Assembly (NCBI RefSeq): GCF_000686805.1
Contig: NZ_JMLP01000020.1
Span: 22,645 to 86,644 of the forward strand
Direction of reading: 5' to 3'
Origin: Bacillus sp. UNC41MFS5
Lineage (GTDB): Bacteria; Bacillota; Bacilli; Bacillales_B; DSM-18226
Length of the DNA stretch: 64,000 nt
The translations under genes were made by a program, and so were the position numbers. The notes below the pieces were generated by a model. The model did not search any database. It was not told the DNA's origin and was given only the letters and a program-made list of their open reading frames with translations. This document shows, piece after piece, positions 26,483-37,244 of this stretch (position 1 is its first letter; each line of letters starts with the position of its first letter).

Positions 26483-27478
26483 TTATAGTGGACGATTAAA
26501 GAAATTGTCAACGCTTTCTCGTTCAATAATTTCAAATTTTGAAATGGTTACTTTTTCGACAGGCCTTTCGTTAACTAACTCTACAATATGTTTTGCAGCC
26601 GTTTCCCCCGCTTCTTTATAAAAAAACTTCGCCGTCGTTAAGCCCGGATGCATGATTTCCGTCACATCATATCCGCCAAAACCCGTTAACGCTATATCTT
26701 TTGGAATCGTTAGCCCCTCTGAATACGCTGCCTTCATCACCCCAAGGGCAATATTATCGGTCGCACACACAATGATAGAAGGCTGAAATTCATGGATGAT
26801 TTCCATGGCACTAGCCTGTGCAGCTGGAATCTTGAATAATGTCTCATAGAAGCGAACCTCACAATCCTCTACTTCTTGAATTGCCTTTTTAAAGCCCTGC
26901 TTTCGCTTTACCCCAACTGAAATATCCCGTTCCGTTACGCCTAGATAAGCAATTTTCCGATATCCTTTTTCAAGAACATACCGCCCCATTTCATAACCAG
27001 CGCAAAAATCATCATGAATCAGACTATAAAAATCCTCATGCTCTTGTCCTATTAGCAGAACAGGAACTTTAACGGTTTCAAATGCCTCGATATGCTGATC
27101 CGTGATCTCGGTAGCAAGCAAAATAATCCCCGCCATCTTTTGATTGGCAAAGCTATAAATACTTTCAATCTCTCGCTCTAGATTTTGACTTGTATTAGAG
27201 ATCAGCATCTGATAATTCATCTGCTTTAATTGCTCATCAATCCCAATTAACGTTTGTGAAGAAGCGAAGGAATCAAGCCGCGGGACAATCGTGCCAATAA
27301 TATTCGTTTTCTTCGCTTTCAAACTCTGCGCAAATGGATTCGGAGTATACCCGGTTTCCTTGATCGCTTGTTCAATTTTCTTCTTCGTCGCTTCCCCAAC
27401 AGAGCCGCCATTTAAAAACCGAGAAACCGTACTCTTCGCCACACCCGCAAGCTTGGCAATATCTAAAATTGTACTCAT
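26483..27478 (-). CDS. scrR: LacI-family repressor of the sucrose operon
   Basis: 331 residues from the ATG at 27478, chosen because TGAGG lies seven bases upstream; the longer frame begins with an ATG lacking a ribosome-binding site. The LacI HTH is at the N-terminus (STILDIAKLAGVAKSTVSRFLNGG, with the hinge near NPFAQSLK), followed by a periplasmic-binding-type sugar domain. The gene lies directly upstream of scrA with three matching operators between them, so it is the local regulator. Confidence 0.9.
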   Translation of the reverse strand: MSTILDIAKLAGVAKSTVSRFLNGGSVGEATKKKIEQAIKETGYTPNPFAQSLKAKKTNIIGTIVPRLDSFASSQTLIGIDEQLKQMNYQMLISNTSQNLEREIESIYSFANQKMAGIILLATEITDQHIEAFETVKVPVLLIGQEHEDFYSLIHDDFCAGYEMGRYVLEKGYRKIAYLGVTERDISVGVKRKQGFKKAIQEVEDCEVRFYETLFKIPAAQASAMEIIHEFQPSIIVCATDNIALGVMKAAYSEGLTIPKDIALTGFGGYDVTEIMHPGLTTAKFFYKEAGETAAKHIVELVNERPVEKVTISKFEIIERESVDNFFNRPL

Positions 27479-27644
27479 TATCCTCAACCTCATTACATTT
27501 CAAATTCATATACCATTATAGTATCATGAAAAGTCATCCACCTAGTATTGCCTTCTTTTGTTCCTTACATAATTTAATTTTCATAGTAGTTAAGGGTTAT
27601 TTTTTCAAAAAATGAATTGGCCCCATTTAATCTAGTAAACTAAA

Positions 27645-27706
27645 AAATGCCTGTCACTGCCTGGTATACCGAAACTTCGATCCATTACCAGGAGTACAGG
27701 CATTTT
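27645..27706 (-). terminator. Terminator after maeA
   Basis: Nested hairpin: outer arms AAATGCCTGT and ACAGGCATTT, inner arms CCTGGTA and TACCAGG, followed on the minus strand by a T-rich run. Fifteen bp after the maeA stop. Confidence 0.8.
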
Positions 27707-27720
27707 ATTTAACTATTTAA

Positions 27721-29436
27721 TCATGCATAGGAATGGATGTTTGTCCAAATACCTACACTCTTTATTTCTTTATACTCAGGCTTCCACATAGCCTCTTCAA
27801 TAGCAGTCTCAACATCTTGGATATCCGCTCTTGCAATTCCTTCGTATATCGCCGCATTGACTACTTCAATAGCTACGTATTTTGAGACTTCATGAAGTTT
27901 TTCAATGGATGGCAGCAGGGATGCTCCAGGTGTGCTGATGTCAGACATTCTTGCAACCGCATAAGCAGCAGCTGCGAACATTCCTTTTGAGATCACTTCA
28001 GCTTTTGCAACAATGGCTCCAAGGCCAAGACCCGGGAATACAAATGCGTTATTTGACTGCCCAATTTCATAGGAAACACCTTGGTATTCTACATTGGCAA
28101 ACGGGCTGCCGGTTGCAATTAAAGCCTTGCCATCTGTCCAATTCATCAGGTTTTCCGGCACTGCTTCAGCCAGTGCCGTTGGGTTGGACATAGGCAAGAT
28201 AATGGGACGCTCAACGTGCTTGGCCATTTCTTTCACAATTTCCTCATTGAAGGCGCCGGCTTGTCCGGAAGTACCAATCAGGATGGTTGGCTTCACCCTC
28301 TGAACTACTTCCAATAATGAAATGATCCCGTCCTCATTCCTATCCCAGTCTCTGACTTCATCCGTTTTCCTTACATAAGGCTTCTGGAAATTCAGAACGT
28401 CTGGTGTTTCATCCGTTAGTAACCCCCGATAGTCGATAGCCCAGAAACGGTCATAAGCTTCTTCTCGGGTCAGTCCTTCAAGAACCATTGTCTCTGAGAT
28501 TTGGTCAGCTATACCGATGCCGGCAGCCCCTGGTCCGAAGACAACAATACGCTGGTCCTTCAGGGATTCCCCTGTTACTTTCATTCCAGACATAACAGCA
28601 GCAAGGGTAACTGCACCTGTTCCTTGGATGTCATCGTTGAAGGTAAGGATTTTGTCACTGTATTTGTCCATGATGTTACGAGCGTTCACGTTGCCAAGGT
28701 CCTCCCAGTGAAGAAGAACTTCTGGAAAGAACTTTCTTGCCGCCTGAACGAATAAATCAATGAATTGATCATAACGCTCACCACGGACACGGGCGAATTT
28801 GTTGCCAATATAGATAGGATCGGCAACCAAAGCCTGATTGTTCGTACCAACATCTAGCACGACTGGCAGAACTCGGCTTGGATCAATACCAGCTGCCGCT
28901 GTGTATACGGCTAGTTTACCTATCGCAATATTAATACCGCCTACCCCTTGGTCTCCAATACCCAGAATACTTTCAGAGTCGGTAACGACGATTAGATCAA
29001 TGCCATTTTTGGGCTGTCCAAGATTGTGAAATGCCTTTTCAATGCCCTCAGGATCATCAATGGAAAGATATAAGCCACCCGGGCGGCGGTAGCTATGAGA
29101 GTATGACTGGATCGCATCACCGACAGTGGGAGTGTAGATAATGGGAAGCATTTCGGCTAGGTGTTCTTTCAATAATCGGTAAAACAGTACAACATTGCGG
29201 TTATATAAATCATATAGCAGACCGTGTTTAAATAGGTTCGTCGTCCGCATCGAATATTGTTCATAAACCCTATTTACTTGTTCATCAAGGGTGAGCACTT
29301 GGGGCGGTAACAGACCGTCAAGTCCAAGATCTTCCCTTTCCTCTTTCGTAAAAGCCGTTCCTTTATTCAAAAAAGGATTTGTGAGAACTTCTTTTCCTTT
29401 TAATGTTGTAATAATAACATTTTCAGGTACATTCAT
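27721..29436 (-). CDS. maeA: NAD-dependent malic enzyme (long, MaeA/MalS type)
   Basis: 571 residues, the length of the large malic enzymes. Visible motifs are the catalytic-Tyr region [12 protein letters not shown], the [19 protein letters not shown] motif, the metal site FNDDIQGTG and the Rossmann loop FGPGAAGIG. It decarboxylates malate to pyruvate. It follows a KdgT-family permease, separated by a terminator-like hairpin, and is close to a citrate/malate-type two-component system, so malate-dependent induction is likely. Confidence 0.92.
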   Translation of the reverse strand: MNVPENVIITTLKGKEVLTNPFLNKGTAFTKEEREDLGLDGLLPPQVLTLDEQVNRVYEQYSMRTTNLFKHGLLYDLYNRNVVLFYRLLKEHLAEMLPIIYTPTVGDAIQSYSHSYRRPGGLYLSIDDPEGIEKAFHNLGQPKNGIDLIVVTDSESILGIGDQGVGGINIAIGKLAVYTAAAGIDPSRVLPVVLDVGTNNQALVADPIYIGNKFARVRGERYDQFIDLFVQAARKFFPEVLLHWEDLGNVNARNIMDKYSDKILTFNDDIQGTGAVTLAAVMSGMKVTGESLKDQRIVVFGPGAAGIGIADQISETMVLEGLTREEAYDRFWAIDYRGLLTDETPDVLNFQKPYVRKTDEVRDWDRNEDGIISLLEVVQRVKPTILIGTSGQAGAFNEEIVKEMAKHVERPIILPMSNPTALAEAVPENLMNWTDGKALIATGSPFANVEYQGVSYEIGQSNNAFVFPGLGLGAIVAKAEVISKGMFAAAAYAVARMSDISTPGASLLPSIEKLHEVSKYVAIEVVNAAIYEGIARADIQDVETAIEEAMWKPEYKEIKSVGIWTNIHSYA

Positions 29437-29566
29437 GGTGTTTCCTTCTTTCTTTCTTAAATGCTATTCAGACAATATTGGTACATAGATTTCTTACCAA
29501 TCCATGTTAATAACATGTTCCTTATCAAACTAGTTTTTTTAATTTAATGACCCTATTTTGTAACTA

Positions 29567-29604
29567 AACAAAGCAGACAGTAAAAACCGGCTGACTGCTT
29601 TGTT
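29567..29604 (-). terminator. Hairpin between the KdgT-type permease and maeA
   Basis: AACAAAGCAG-A-CAG and CTG-A-CTGCTTTGTT pair around a ten-base loop, 46 bp after the permease stop. The T tract on the minus strand is weak (TAGTTACAAAAT), so read-through into maeA is possible. Confidence 0.6.
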
Positions 29605-29649
29605 CTATCTTCTACCTTTTTTATGTTTATAAAACTTACGTTACTTTTA

Positions 29650-30618
29650 TCAGGCTGCCCTTGCAATCGATTGTTCCGCTTTTTTCTTTTTAGTCCTTTT
29701 AAATACATAGCTAACTATAATCGGACAGACTATTGCAGATATAACACAAGCAGCTGCAACTTGGGCAGTAGCTGAAGATGCTACTGCAGCTAAGGTTGGA
29801 TCCGCTGCGGCCACAACAGCTGGTGTAGCTACCGCATTTCCTGCAGTTGACCCTGTTGCTAAACCAACGATAGGGTTTTCTTTAAATAACTTCAATAGGA
29901 AGTAAGCTCCAATTCCAGTGAAGGCAGCGATTAATCCTAGTAATATCCCAGGCCCCCCAGCTTTAACAATAGTTGAAAGATTCATGCCGGCACCTAATGG
30001 GAATGAGAAGAATGGGATTAATAATAATTTACTGCTTCCAAGGAACTTTCTCATATCAGGATCAATATTTCCTAAAATCATTCCAATTACGATTGGAATT
30101 AATACTCCTAGAAGTGTTTGAAAAGGAATGGTGGCAAGGCCGGATGCACCTAATGCCACTAATGTGAAAAATGGACCATCTTTTAAAGAAAATAACGCAT
30201 ATGCACCTACATCTGTTTCGTCACCATACGATGAAGCAAGAGATGCATATAATCCGCCATTAGCATTTAACAACGCTGCAAGGATGGCTAATGGTGTTAA
30301 TCCTAGTATTCCGGCAGGCCCAAAAATCGCTGCTACAGCTAAACCAATACCAGCACCTACGATAAATTTTCCTGTTAATAAAATTGCACCTTTTTTTAAT
30401 GCCTTTGGTGCTAATTTGAAATTAATTTGGGAACCAATTAAAAACATAAAACATGCCAAAATGGTTGATGATGCTTCTTTACTGAATAATGCTGTTGTAA
30501 AACTACCAATTTGTAATACCTGCGGAAAAAATGTATTCGTTAATACCCCTAAAAAAAGTGGAACAACCATCAGACCACCTGGAATTTTATCAAGCGTTTT
30601 CTTAATTGGAATTTGCAT
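29650..30618 (-). CDS. KdgT-family permease (2-keto-3-deoxygluconate transporter type)
   Basis: 322 residues, about ten membrane helices, with family-like segments LLNANGGLYASLASSYGDETDVGAY and GLATGSTAGNAVATPAVVAAADP. Family members carry 2-keto-3-deoxygluconate by proton symport. Here the genes around it are malic enzymes and a CitST/MalKR-like sensor, and no KDG kinase or aldolase is present. A dicarboxylate such as malate may be the actual substrate (inference). It is transcribed in the same direction as the two-component genes, 122 bp downstream of the response regulator. Confidence 0.85.
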   Translation of the reverse strand: MQIPIKKTLDKIPGGLMVVPLFLGVLTNTFFPQVLQIGSFTTALFSKEASSTILACFMFLIGSQINFKLAPKALKKGAILLTGKFIVGAGIGLAVAAIFGPAGILGLTPLAILAALLNANGGLYASLASSYGDETDVGAYALFSLKDGPFFTLVALGASGLATIPFQTLLGVLIPIVIGMILGNIDPDMRKFLGSSKLLLIPFFSFPLGAGMNLSTIVKAGGPGILLGLIAAFTGIGAYFLLKLFKENPIVGLATGSTAGNAVATPAVVAAADPTLAAVASSATAQVAAACVISAIVCPIIVSYVFKRTKKKKAEQSIARAA

Positions 30619-30718
30619 TTTAAATCCTCCTTTGTCTTACTACATGTCTATCATAATCCCGTATAAACCGCTTTCATAGATTATGAAAGTTTAATTATTC
30701 TTTTTGTAAATAAAAAAA

Positions 30719-30743
30719 GTAAGCAGTTTCAAAAACTGCTTAC
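30719..30743 (-). terminator. Terminator at the end of the two-component operon
   Basis: Perfect arms GTAAGCAGTTT and AAACTGCTTAC with a three-base loop, followed on the minus strand by TTTTTTTATTTAC. The stem overlaps the response-regulator stop codon by four bases. Confidence 0.85.
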
Positions 30744-31447
30744 AAAAAGTTTTTTATTAAGTGCTCTTTAAATTTGTTATATTCATGCTGGTATACTGGC
30801 CTTCCGACCGTTCCGTAGATCACCTTGACTTCAAGGATTCCTAAGTCCTTTAGGAAATTAAGATATTTTCTTGCCGAAACCCTTGATATTCCTACAACAT
30901 TTGCTACTTCATCAGTAGAAAAAGGACCGTCCTTCAATCCATGAATCGCATCCCATACCTGCTTTAAAGTATCCTTCGTTAACCCCTTAGGCAGTTCTTC
31001 TGCTACTACAGCTTCTTCTCTGTGCAAAAGTAAGTGATCAAGCTCCTGCTGACTAACGGAATCCTGTTTATCAATGAACCGAGTTTGCTCAAGGTAGGTA
31101 GCAAGTGCAGCGTTAAAGCGTTCAAACTCGAAAGGCTTAATTAAATAGTCGACAACACCATACCTTAATGCCTTCTTAATTCGTTCAAGATCTGAGGCCG
31201 CTGAAATGATGATGACATCAATTTCAAGGTCATTCTTCCGAAGGTATGCCAATAGCTCTAGTCCCTGCTTTCCCGGCATAAAAATATCCAGAAGAATGAG
31301 CTGAATATCATTCTTTCCTAAAAATCGGATGGCTTCAGCTACTGAATTGACTGTTGCGGCCAAACGGAACCCATCAATTTTAGCAAGATATTGTTTATTG
31401 ATTTCTGCTACCATCGGGTCATCTTCGACGATCATTACACTAATCAT
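30740..31447 (-). CDS. Response regulator of the CitT/MalR/DcuR type
   Basis: 235 residues from the ATG at 31447 (GAGG seven bases upstream; two earlier in-frame starts lack spacing). The receiver domain has the acidic pair in IVEDDP, phospho-acceptor Asp in LLLDIFMPG and Lys in LIKPFEF. A linker and a C-terminal HTH follow (FSTDEVANVVGISRVSARKYL). This class controls transport and metabolism of citrate, malate or C4-dicarboxylates. Its start overlaps the sensor-kinase stop, so the two are coupled. Confidence 0.92.
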   Translation of the reverse strand: MISVMIVEDDPMVAEINKQYLAKIDGFRLAATVNSVAEAIRFLGKNDIQLILLDIFMPGKQGLELLAYLRKNDLEIDVIIISAASDLERIKKALRYGVVDYLIKPFEFERFNAALATYLEQTRFIDKQDSVSQQELDHLLLHREEAVVAEELPKGLTKDTLKQVWDAIHGLKDGPFSTDEVANVVGISRVSARKYLNFLKDLGILEVKVIYGTVGRPVYQHEYNKFKEHLIKNFL

Positions 31448-33044
31448 TCGATTCATCCTCTGCTTTATAAGGTATATACACGGCAAAATTTGTTCCCTTT
31501 CCAGGTTTGGAAGAAATAATCAGGTCCCCTTCCAGTCTTTCAATCGCCTGTGACAAAAGATATAACCCGAACCCGCGGTTTTCTCCTTTCGTAGAGAAAC
31601 CTTTATCCAATATTTTGTTTTGGAGTGAATTCGTCATTCCCATCCCTGTGTCTTTAACCTCGATTGTTAAAATATCTTCTGCATAATCAAGTTTAAGGTC
31701 CACTTTTTTGTTTGGACTGTCCGCAATGGCCTCCATTGCGTTATCGAAGAGATTTCCAATGATTGTGATCAGCTCATGTGTGATTTCCGAGTTTACAGGC
31801 TTGGGAAGTTTACTTATACAATCAAATGATAGAGAAGCACCTGATTCTCTGGCAAAGCTTAGTTTGCCAATTAAAAATCCAGCAAGAACAGGGTCTTGAA
31901 TTTTCTTCGTTACAAAGCCCATTTCTGTTTTCCGGTGGTTAACCGTTTCACTCACATAGGTAGCAAGTGTATCATATTGTTCAGTTCGGACCAGGCCAAG
32001 GATGACATGAAGTTTGTTCATGAATTCATGTGCCTGGGCACGGAGAGCATCCGCATAATTACGCACACCTGTGAGCTGTTCGGCCAACAATTGGACCTCG
32101 GTTTTATCGCGGAATGTAGCAATTGCTCCCACCGGCTCATTTTCCACAATCACCGGAACCCTGTTTACTAAAATGGTCACCCCATTCAGGTTTTGTTCTT
32201 GGTCCAATTCGTTTTCACCCAATTTAATAATGTGATTTAAGCGAGTCTCTGGCAAATAATCTTCAATGTTCTTTCCCATAGGGTTCTCTTCAAGCCCAGC
32301 TCTCTTAAAAAGCTTACTGGCTGCCCTGTTTACAAGTGTGATTTTTCCTTCTTGGTCGATGGCTATTATTCCCTCACGCACAGACTGGAGCATAGAACTA
32401 CGTTCTTCAAGCAGCTTAGCAATAGCGAAGGGCTCGAGTCCTAAAAGGATTTTTTTGATGTATCTTGCCAGGACCACTGCACCGATTACACCTATTAGGA
32501 TTCCGATTAACGTCCCAATAACGATCCCCATCCGTCCTTTATGTACCGCCTTTGTAACGTTTTCTAAAGAAATTCCTACGGCAACTGCACCTATTTGTTT
32601 TCCATGTGAATTCTTTATGGGAGTAAATGCCCGCATGGATCGACCGAGAGTTCCCTTTGAAATGGAAACATACTCCTTACCTTTAAGAGCAGGCCCTTCA
32701 TCTCCTCCCCTGAAGTGCTTCCCCACTTTATTGGGATCTGGGTGGGAAAGCCGAATTCCTTTCATGTCCATAACGACAACGAAGTTAACATGGGTTTTTT
32801 CTCTTATTTGATTAGTTAAAATTTGTACTTCTTTCTTGTTAGCTTTCCCTTCAAAAGCTCCGATCACTTGCGGGCTAACGGCAATCATTTTTGCCACATT
32901 TAAGGCCTTTTCTTTCTGTGTCTCTTCTACACTGGAGGTAATTCTTTTACTTATGATAAAATCAGTTATTCCAAGTGATAAAGCGACGACAATGCATACA
33001 AATATAATAATAATGGCTTGTAAACTCAGTTTGTCTTTCTTCAT
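31440..33044 (-). CDS. Sensor histidine kinase of the CitS/MalK/DcuS type
   Basis: 534 residues from the ATG at 33044, with GGAGGAG just upstream. Two membrane segments (about 12-32 and 174-197) bracket an extracellular Cache/PAS-type sensor (VVVMDMKGIRLSHPDPNKVGKHF-like, typical for citrate/malate sensors). A cytoplasmic PAS domain follows, then the SpoOB/DHp-like His in AHEFMNKLHVILGL and an HATPase domain with GNLFDNAMEAI and GFGLYLL. Ligand is probably a di- or tricarboxylate, to judge from the malic-enzyme neighbours. Confidence 0.92.
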   Translation of the reverse strand: MKKDKLSLQAIIIIFVCIVVALSLGITDFIISKRITSSVEETQKEKALNVAKMIAVSPQVIGAFEGKANKKEVQILTNQIREKTHVNFVVVMDMKGIRLSHPDPNKVGKHFRGGDEGPALKGKEYVSISKGTLGRSMRAFTPIKNSHGKQIGAVAVGISLENVTKAVHKGRMGIVIGTLIGILIGVIGAVVLARYIKKILLGLEPFAIAKLLEERSSMLQSVREGIIAIDQEGKITLVNRAASKLFKRAGLEENPMGKNIEDYLPETRLNHIIKLGENELDQEQNLNGVTILVNRVPVIVENEPVGAIATFRDKTEVQLLAEQLTGVRNYADALRAQAHEFMNKLHVILGLVRTEQYDTLATYVSETVNHRKTEMGFVTKKIQDPVLAGFLIGKLSFARESGASLSFDCISKLPKPVNSEITHELITIIGNLFDNAMEAIADSPNKKVDLKLDYAEDILTIEVKDTGMGMTNSLQNKILDKGFSTKGENRGFGLYLLSQAIERLEGDLIISSKPGKGTNFAVYIPYKAEDESND

Positions 33045-33106
33045 AATCTCCTCCAAGTAATATCATAATAATAGTATGTATAAGACTTATGCATAAAATG
33101 ACAAAA

Positions 33107-33139
33107 GACCGCAAAGCTCATGAAAGAGCTTAAGCAGCC
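33107..33139 (-). terminator. Terminator after the second malic enzyme
   Basis: GGCTGCTTAAGCTC pairs with GAGCTTTGCGGTC imperfectly, followed on the minus strand by TTTTGTC. It lies 48 bp after the stop codon. Confidence 0.65.
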
Positions 33140-33186
33140 TTTAACATAAATCATCGAATTAGCAAAATGGCACCCATTCACTTTTG

Positions 33187-34380
33187 TTACACGGTTACAA
33201 AGGATTTCCTCGCTACACCTGTTTCTACAGCCGCAGTTGCAACAGCTTTTGCTACCGCAGATGCTACTCGGTCATCAAAAGGGTTCGGTATCACATAGTC
33301 TTCTGATAGTTGTTCTTCTGTGATGAGCGAAGAAATGGCGTATACTGCAGCCTTTTTCATTTCTTCATTTATGTCCGTTGCTTGAACATCTAGAGCCCCC
33401 CGAAAAATCCCTGGAAAAGCAAGCACATTGTTGACCTGGTTTGGAAAATCAGAACGTCCTGTTCCGATTACTTTTGCTCCTGCAGCTTTTGCCTCATCTG
33501 GCATAATTTCTGGAACAGGGTTTGCCATTGCAAAAATAATCGCATCCCGCCCCATTGTTAAAATCATTTCCTTTGTTACTGCACCTGCAACAGATACACC
33601 AACAAAAACATCTGCACCGACAATGACTTCCTCTAAGCTCCCCTCTGCATTGTTACGGTTCGTCTGTCTAGCAATCTTTTCTTTAATTGGATTCATTCCA
33701 TATTCACGATTCTTATAAATTGCACCTTTTGTATCACAGAGAATGACATCATATACACCAAAGCGATTTAGCAACTGAGCAATTGCTACACCCGCAGCAC
33801 CCGAACCATTTATTACCACTTTAATTTCTTCCATTTTCTTATCGACTAGTTTAAGGGCATTTACTAATCCGGCAACCGTTACAATGGCTGTACCATGTTG
33901 GTCATCATGAAAAATAGGGATATTTGTCTCCTTTTTCAGGCGTTCTTCAATTTCAAAGCATCTTGGTGCTGAAATATCCTCTAAATTCACCCCACCAAAT
34001 GTTGGTTCAAGACGCTTTACTGTTTCGATTATTTCTTCAACATCCTGTGTATTTAAACAGATAGGGAATGCATCTACGTTAGCAAAACTCTTAAATAAAG
34101 CTGCTTTGCCTTCCATGACTGGCATCGCTGCTTCCGGCCCAATATTCCCAAGCCCTAATACCGCTGAGCCATCTGAAACGACGGCAATGGTGTTGCCTTT
34201 CATCGTGTATTCATATACTCTATTTGGATCTTCATAGATTTCCATACAAGGCTCTGCGACACCAGGTGAATATGCTAAGCTCAAATCATTTGCATTATTA
34301 ATCTCTACCTTTGCTCTCACTTCTAATTTCCCTTGTTTATCCCGGTGCATCTGTAACGCTCTGTCACGCAATGTTTCCAT
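33187..34380 (-). CDS. Malic enzyme, short form (YtsJ/MaeB-like)
   Basis: 397 residues from the ATG at 34380, supported by AGGGAGAGG; the longer frame adds 38 residues unlike the family. The N-terminal domain carries LAYSPGVAEPCMEI and the Lys in MEGKAALFK, the metal site is IFHDDQHGTA, and the Rossmann loop is INGSGAAGVAIAQLL. Short bacterial malic enzymes such as YtsJ usually prefer NADP. A cre-like site lies 126 bp upstream. Together with the long enzyme at 27721, the region encodes two malic enzymes around a dicarboxylate sensor. Confidence 0.92.
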   Translation of the reverse strand: METLRDRALQMHRDKQGKLEVRAKVEINNANDLSLAYSPGVAEPCMEIYEDPNRVYEYTMKGNTIAVVSDGSAVLGLGNIGPEAAMPVMEGKAALFKSFANVDAFPICLNTQDVEEIIETVKRLEPTFGGVNLEDISAPRCFEIEERLKKETNIPIFHDDQHGTAIVTVAGLVNALKLVDKKMEEIKVVINGSGAAGVAIAQLLNRFGVYDVILCDTKGAIYKNREYGMNPIKEKIARQTNRNNAEGSLEEVIVGADVFVGVSVAGAVTKEMILTMGRDAIIFAMANPVPEIMPDEAKAAGAKVIGTGRSDFPNQVNNVLAFPGIFRGALDVQATDINEEMKKAAVYAISSLITEEQLSEDYVIPNPFDDRVASAVAKAVATAAVETGVARKSFVTV

Positions 34381-34505
34381 GATTACCTCTCCCTTTTCAA
34401 GAAATATTACTTCGACCCAAAAATTGTTCCAAAGCTTATTTAAGCCTTCCATGCTTCTGTGCTCAATTTCACAATCATCCTTAGAAGAAAACAACTTAAC
34501 TATTT

Positions 34506-34519
34506 TGAAAACGCTTTAC
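34506..34519. promoter_or_regulatory. Catabolite-responsive element (cre) TGAAAACGCTTTAC
   Basis: Matches the CcpA cre consensus (TGAAAACGCTTTCA) at all but two positions. It is upstream of the malic-enzyme start, suggesting CcpA control. Confidence 0.65.
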
Positions 34520-34665
34520 CTTGAAAACAAATTAATATAACCCAATCTTATATATTTACAGACTGCTTTAATAGAATTATTAATTAATTAAAGCTTTTTT
34601 GTAATTAAAAAAACCATATGTTTTTTCATCAAACATACTGATGTTCCTTCTTAGGAAACAAAAAT

Positions 34666-34695
34666 AGACCAATCACCTGTTATGATGACTGGTCT
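34666..34695. terminator. Intrinsic terminator after the hxlB remnant
   Basis: AGACCAATCA and TGACTGGTCT pair with one G-T around a ten-base loop; on the minus strand ATTTTTGTTTCC follows. It lies 35 bp after the remnant's stop codon. Confidence 0.75.
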
Positions 34696-34729
34696 TCGTA
34701 GTTATAATATATTCAATTTTTATTAGATT

Positions 34730-35061
34730 CTATTCAAAATCTGCATGCCGTTGAAACATTGATTCTGATGTTTCACCTATTTCATCCATTAGATTCATTA
34801 TCATTCCATCAAAAGTTAAGAAAGCTAATTGTTCGAACGCTGATCCCATTGGCTGAGCAAAGATTAAATCTTCGCGATTATTATCAGTTTTGGTCGTTCC
34901 TGGAAGTGCTACGACAGCGTCAGCTAATTTTCCAATGGATGAATCTGGTTTCATTGTTACTAGCGCAATACGAACACTGCTTTGCTTTGTTCAATGAATC
35001 TTGGAAGATCCTCTGGATTAACTTTTTCTGCATTATTTGTTAATTCATTTAAAATTTCCAA
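34730..35061 (-). pseudogene. hxlB: 6-phospho-3-hexuloisomerase remnant with internal deletion
   Basis: Two pieces of one gene abut. The 5' piece (35061 to ~34964) reads EILNELTNNAEKVNPEDLPRF..., matching the N-terminal helices of HxlB, and ends at a stop in frame. The 3' piece (74 codons ending 34730) reads IGKLADAVVALPGTTKT...FAQPMGSAFEQLAFL and ends MFQRHADFE, the C-terminal third of HxlB. About 75 residues of the central SIS domain, including the active site, are absent, and the pieces are in different frames. No hxlA is adjacent. This is a dead ribulose-monophosphate-pathway gene. Confidence 0.8.
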
Positions 35062-35076
35062 CGTTTATTAAAAGTA

Positions 35077-35101
35077 AAAACAGGTGCTAAGCACCTGTTT
35101 T
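35077..35101 (-). terminator. Terminator of the lic operon
   Basis: Perfect arms AAAACAGGTGC and GCACCTGTTTT around TAA, with TTTTTACTTTTAATAAA following on the minus strand. Confidence 0.9.
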
Positions 35102-35131
35102 ATGTTTTGTTAATCTTGATATTTATTTAAT

Positions 35132-36625
<1,494 letters not shown>

Positions 36626-36680
36626 TTAATTTCATTTCCTTTCTAAGAATGAGTATGCGAAATAATCTTGAATAAAAAAA

Positions 36681-36694
36681 GCCCAGTATTGGGC
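36681..36694 (-). terminator. Attenuator-like terminator between EIIA and phospho-beta-glucosidase genes
   Basis: GCCCA-N4-TGGGC followed by seven T residues on the minus strand. It lies inside the operon, 56 bp upstream of the glucosidase start. Confidence 0.7.
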
Positions 36695-36833
36695 AATTAA
36701 AAAATGACAGACATTTTTTCAGTTTGTAATGACTTTCTGACAAACCGATTGAATTTACTCTTTCAACCATGCATTTTGCAAAGTTGCCAACACTGTTTAA
36801 CTTTTGTATGTCTTGCTGAAAGATGATCTTGGT

Positions 36834-37154
36834 TTAAGCCTTTTTGATAAGTTTATGCAATTCAATGATTTCTCTCGCTAAATCTTTTAGGGTCAATGAG
36901 TTCATCAAATGATCTTGTGCATGAATCATAATAAGAGGAAGATTGAATTCATCTCCGCCTGCTTCCTTTTGGATTAAATCAGTTTGAACATGATGTGCTT
37001 CATTGAATGCAGAATCTGCTTCGGTTAGTTTTGCTTCCGCTTCATCGAAATTGCCTTCTTTAGCTGCATACATCGCTTCCATTGCTAAGCTTTTTGCATT
37101 TCCTGAATGAAGGATTAATTGAAATGCATGATTGTAAAGTTCCTCTTTATTCAT
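36834..37154 (-). CDS. licA: PTS lactose/cellobiose-family EIIA component
   Basis: 106 residues from the ATG at 37154 (AAAGGTG upstream). The phosphorylation site is His78 in IHAQDHLM, and the three-helix EIIA(Lac/Cel) fold is evident. It passes phosphate from HPr to the EIIB encoded at 38603. Separated from the EIIC gene by a hairpin without a T tract. Confidence 0.93.
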   Translation of the reverse strand: MNKEELYNHAFQLILHSGNAKSLAMEAMYAAKEGNFDEAEAKLTEADSAFNEAHHVQTDLIQKEAGGDEFNLPLIMIHAQDHLMNSLTLKDLAREIIELHKLIKKA

Positions 37155-37180
37155 GATTAACACCTTTCATATGATTTACT

Positions 37181-37204
37181 AGGAGAGGAACAATATCCTC
37201 TCCT
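37181..37204. other. Intercistronic hairpin between EIIC and EIIA genes
   Basis: Perfect arms AGGAGAGG and CCTCTCCT with an eight-base loop and no T tract. It lies 26 bp upstream of the EIIA start and could serve mRNA processing or stability. The AGGAGAGG arm on the minus strand also resembles a ribosome-binding site held in a stem. Confidence 0.6.
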
Positions 37205-37244
37205 GTCAATTTTGGGTCCCCAAACAAATACCCAGTCTTTTTTC

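Larger units (their letters stand above)
34381..34729. other. Intergenic region upstream of the short malic enzyme
   Basis: 349 AT-rich bases. The cre-like site at 34506-34519 and the bidirectional hairpin at 34666-34695 are the only recognisable elements; no gene is seen. Confidence 0.55.

Noticed and set aside
30128..30679. 183-codon plus-strand frame opposite the KdgT-type permease
   Set aside because: Antisense shadow of a membrane protein gene with no ribosome-binding site or family resemblance.
32266..32811. 181-codon plus-strand frame opposite the sensor kinase
   Set aside because: Antisense shadow; the kinase frame has all family motifs.
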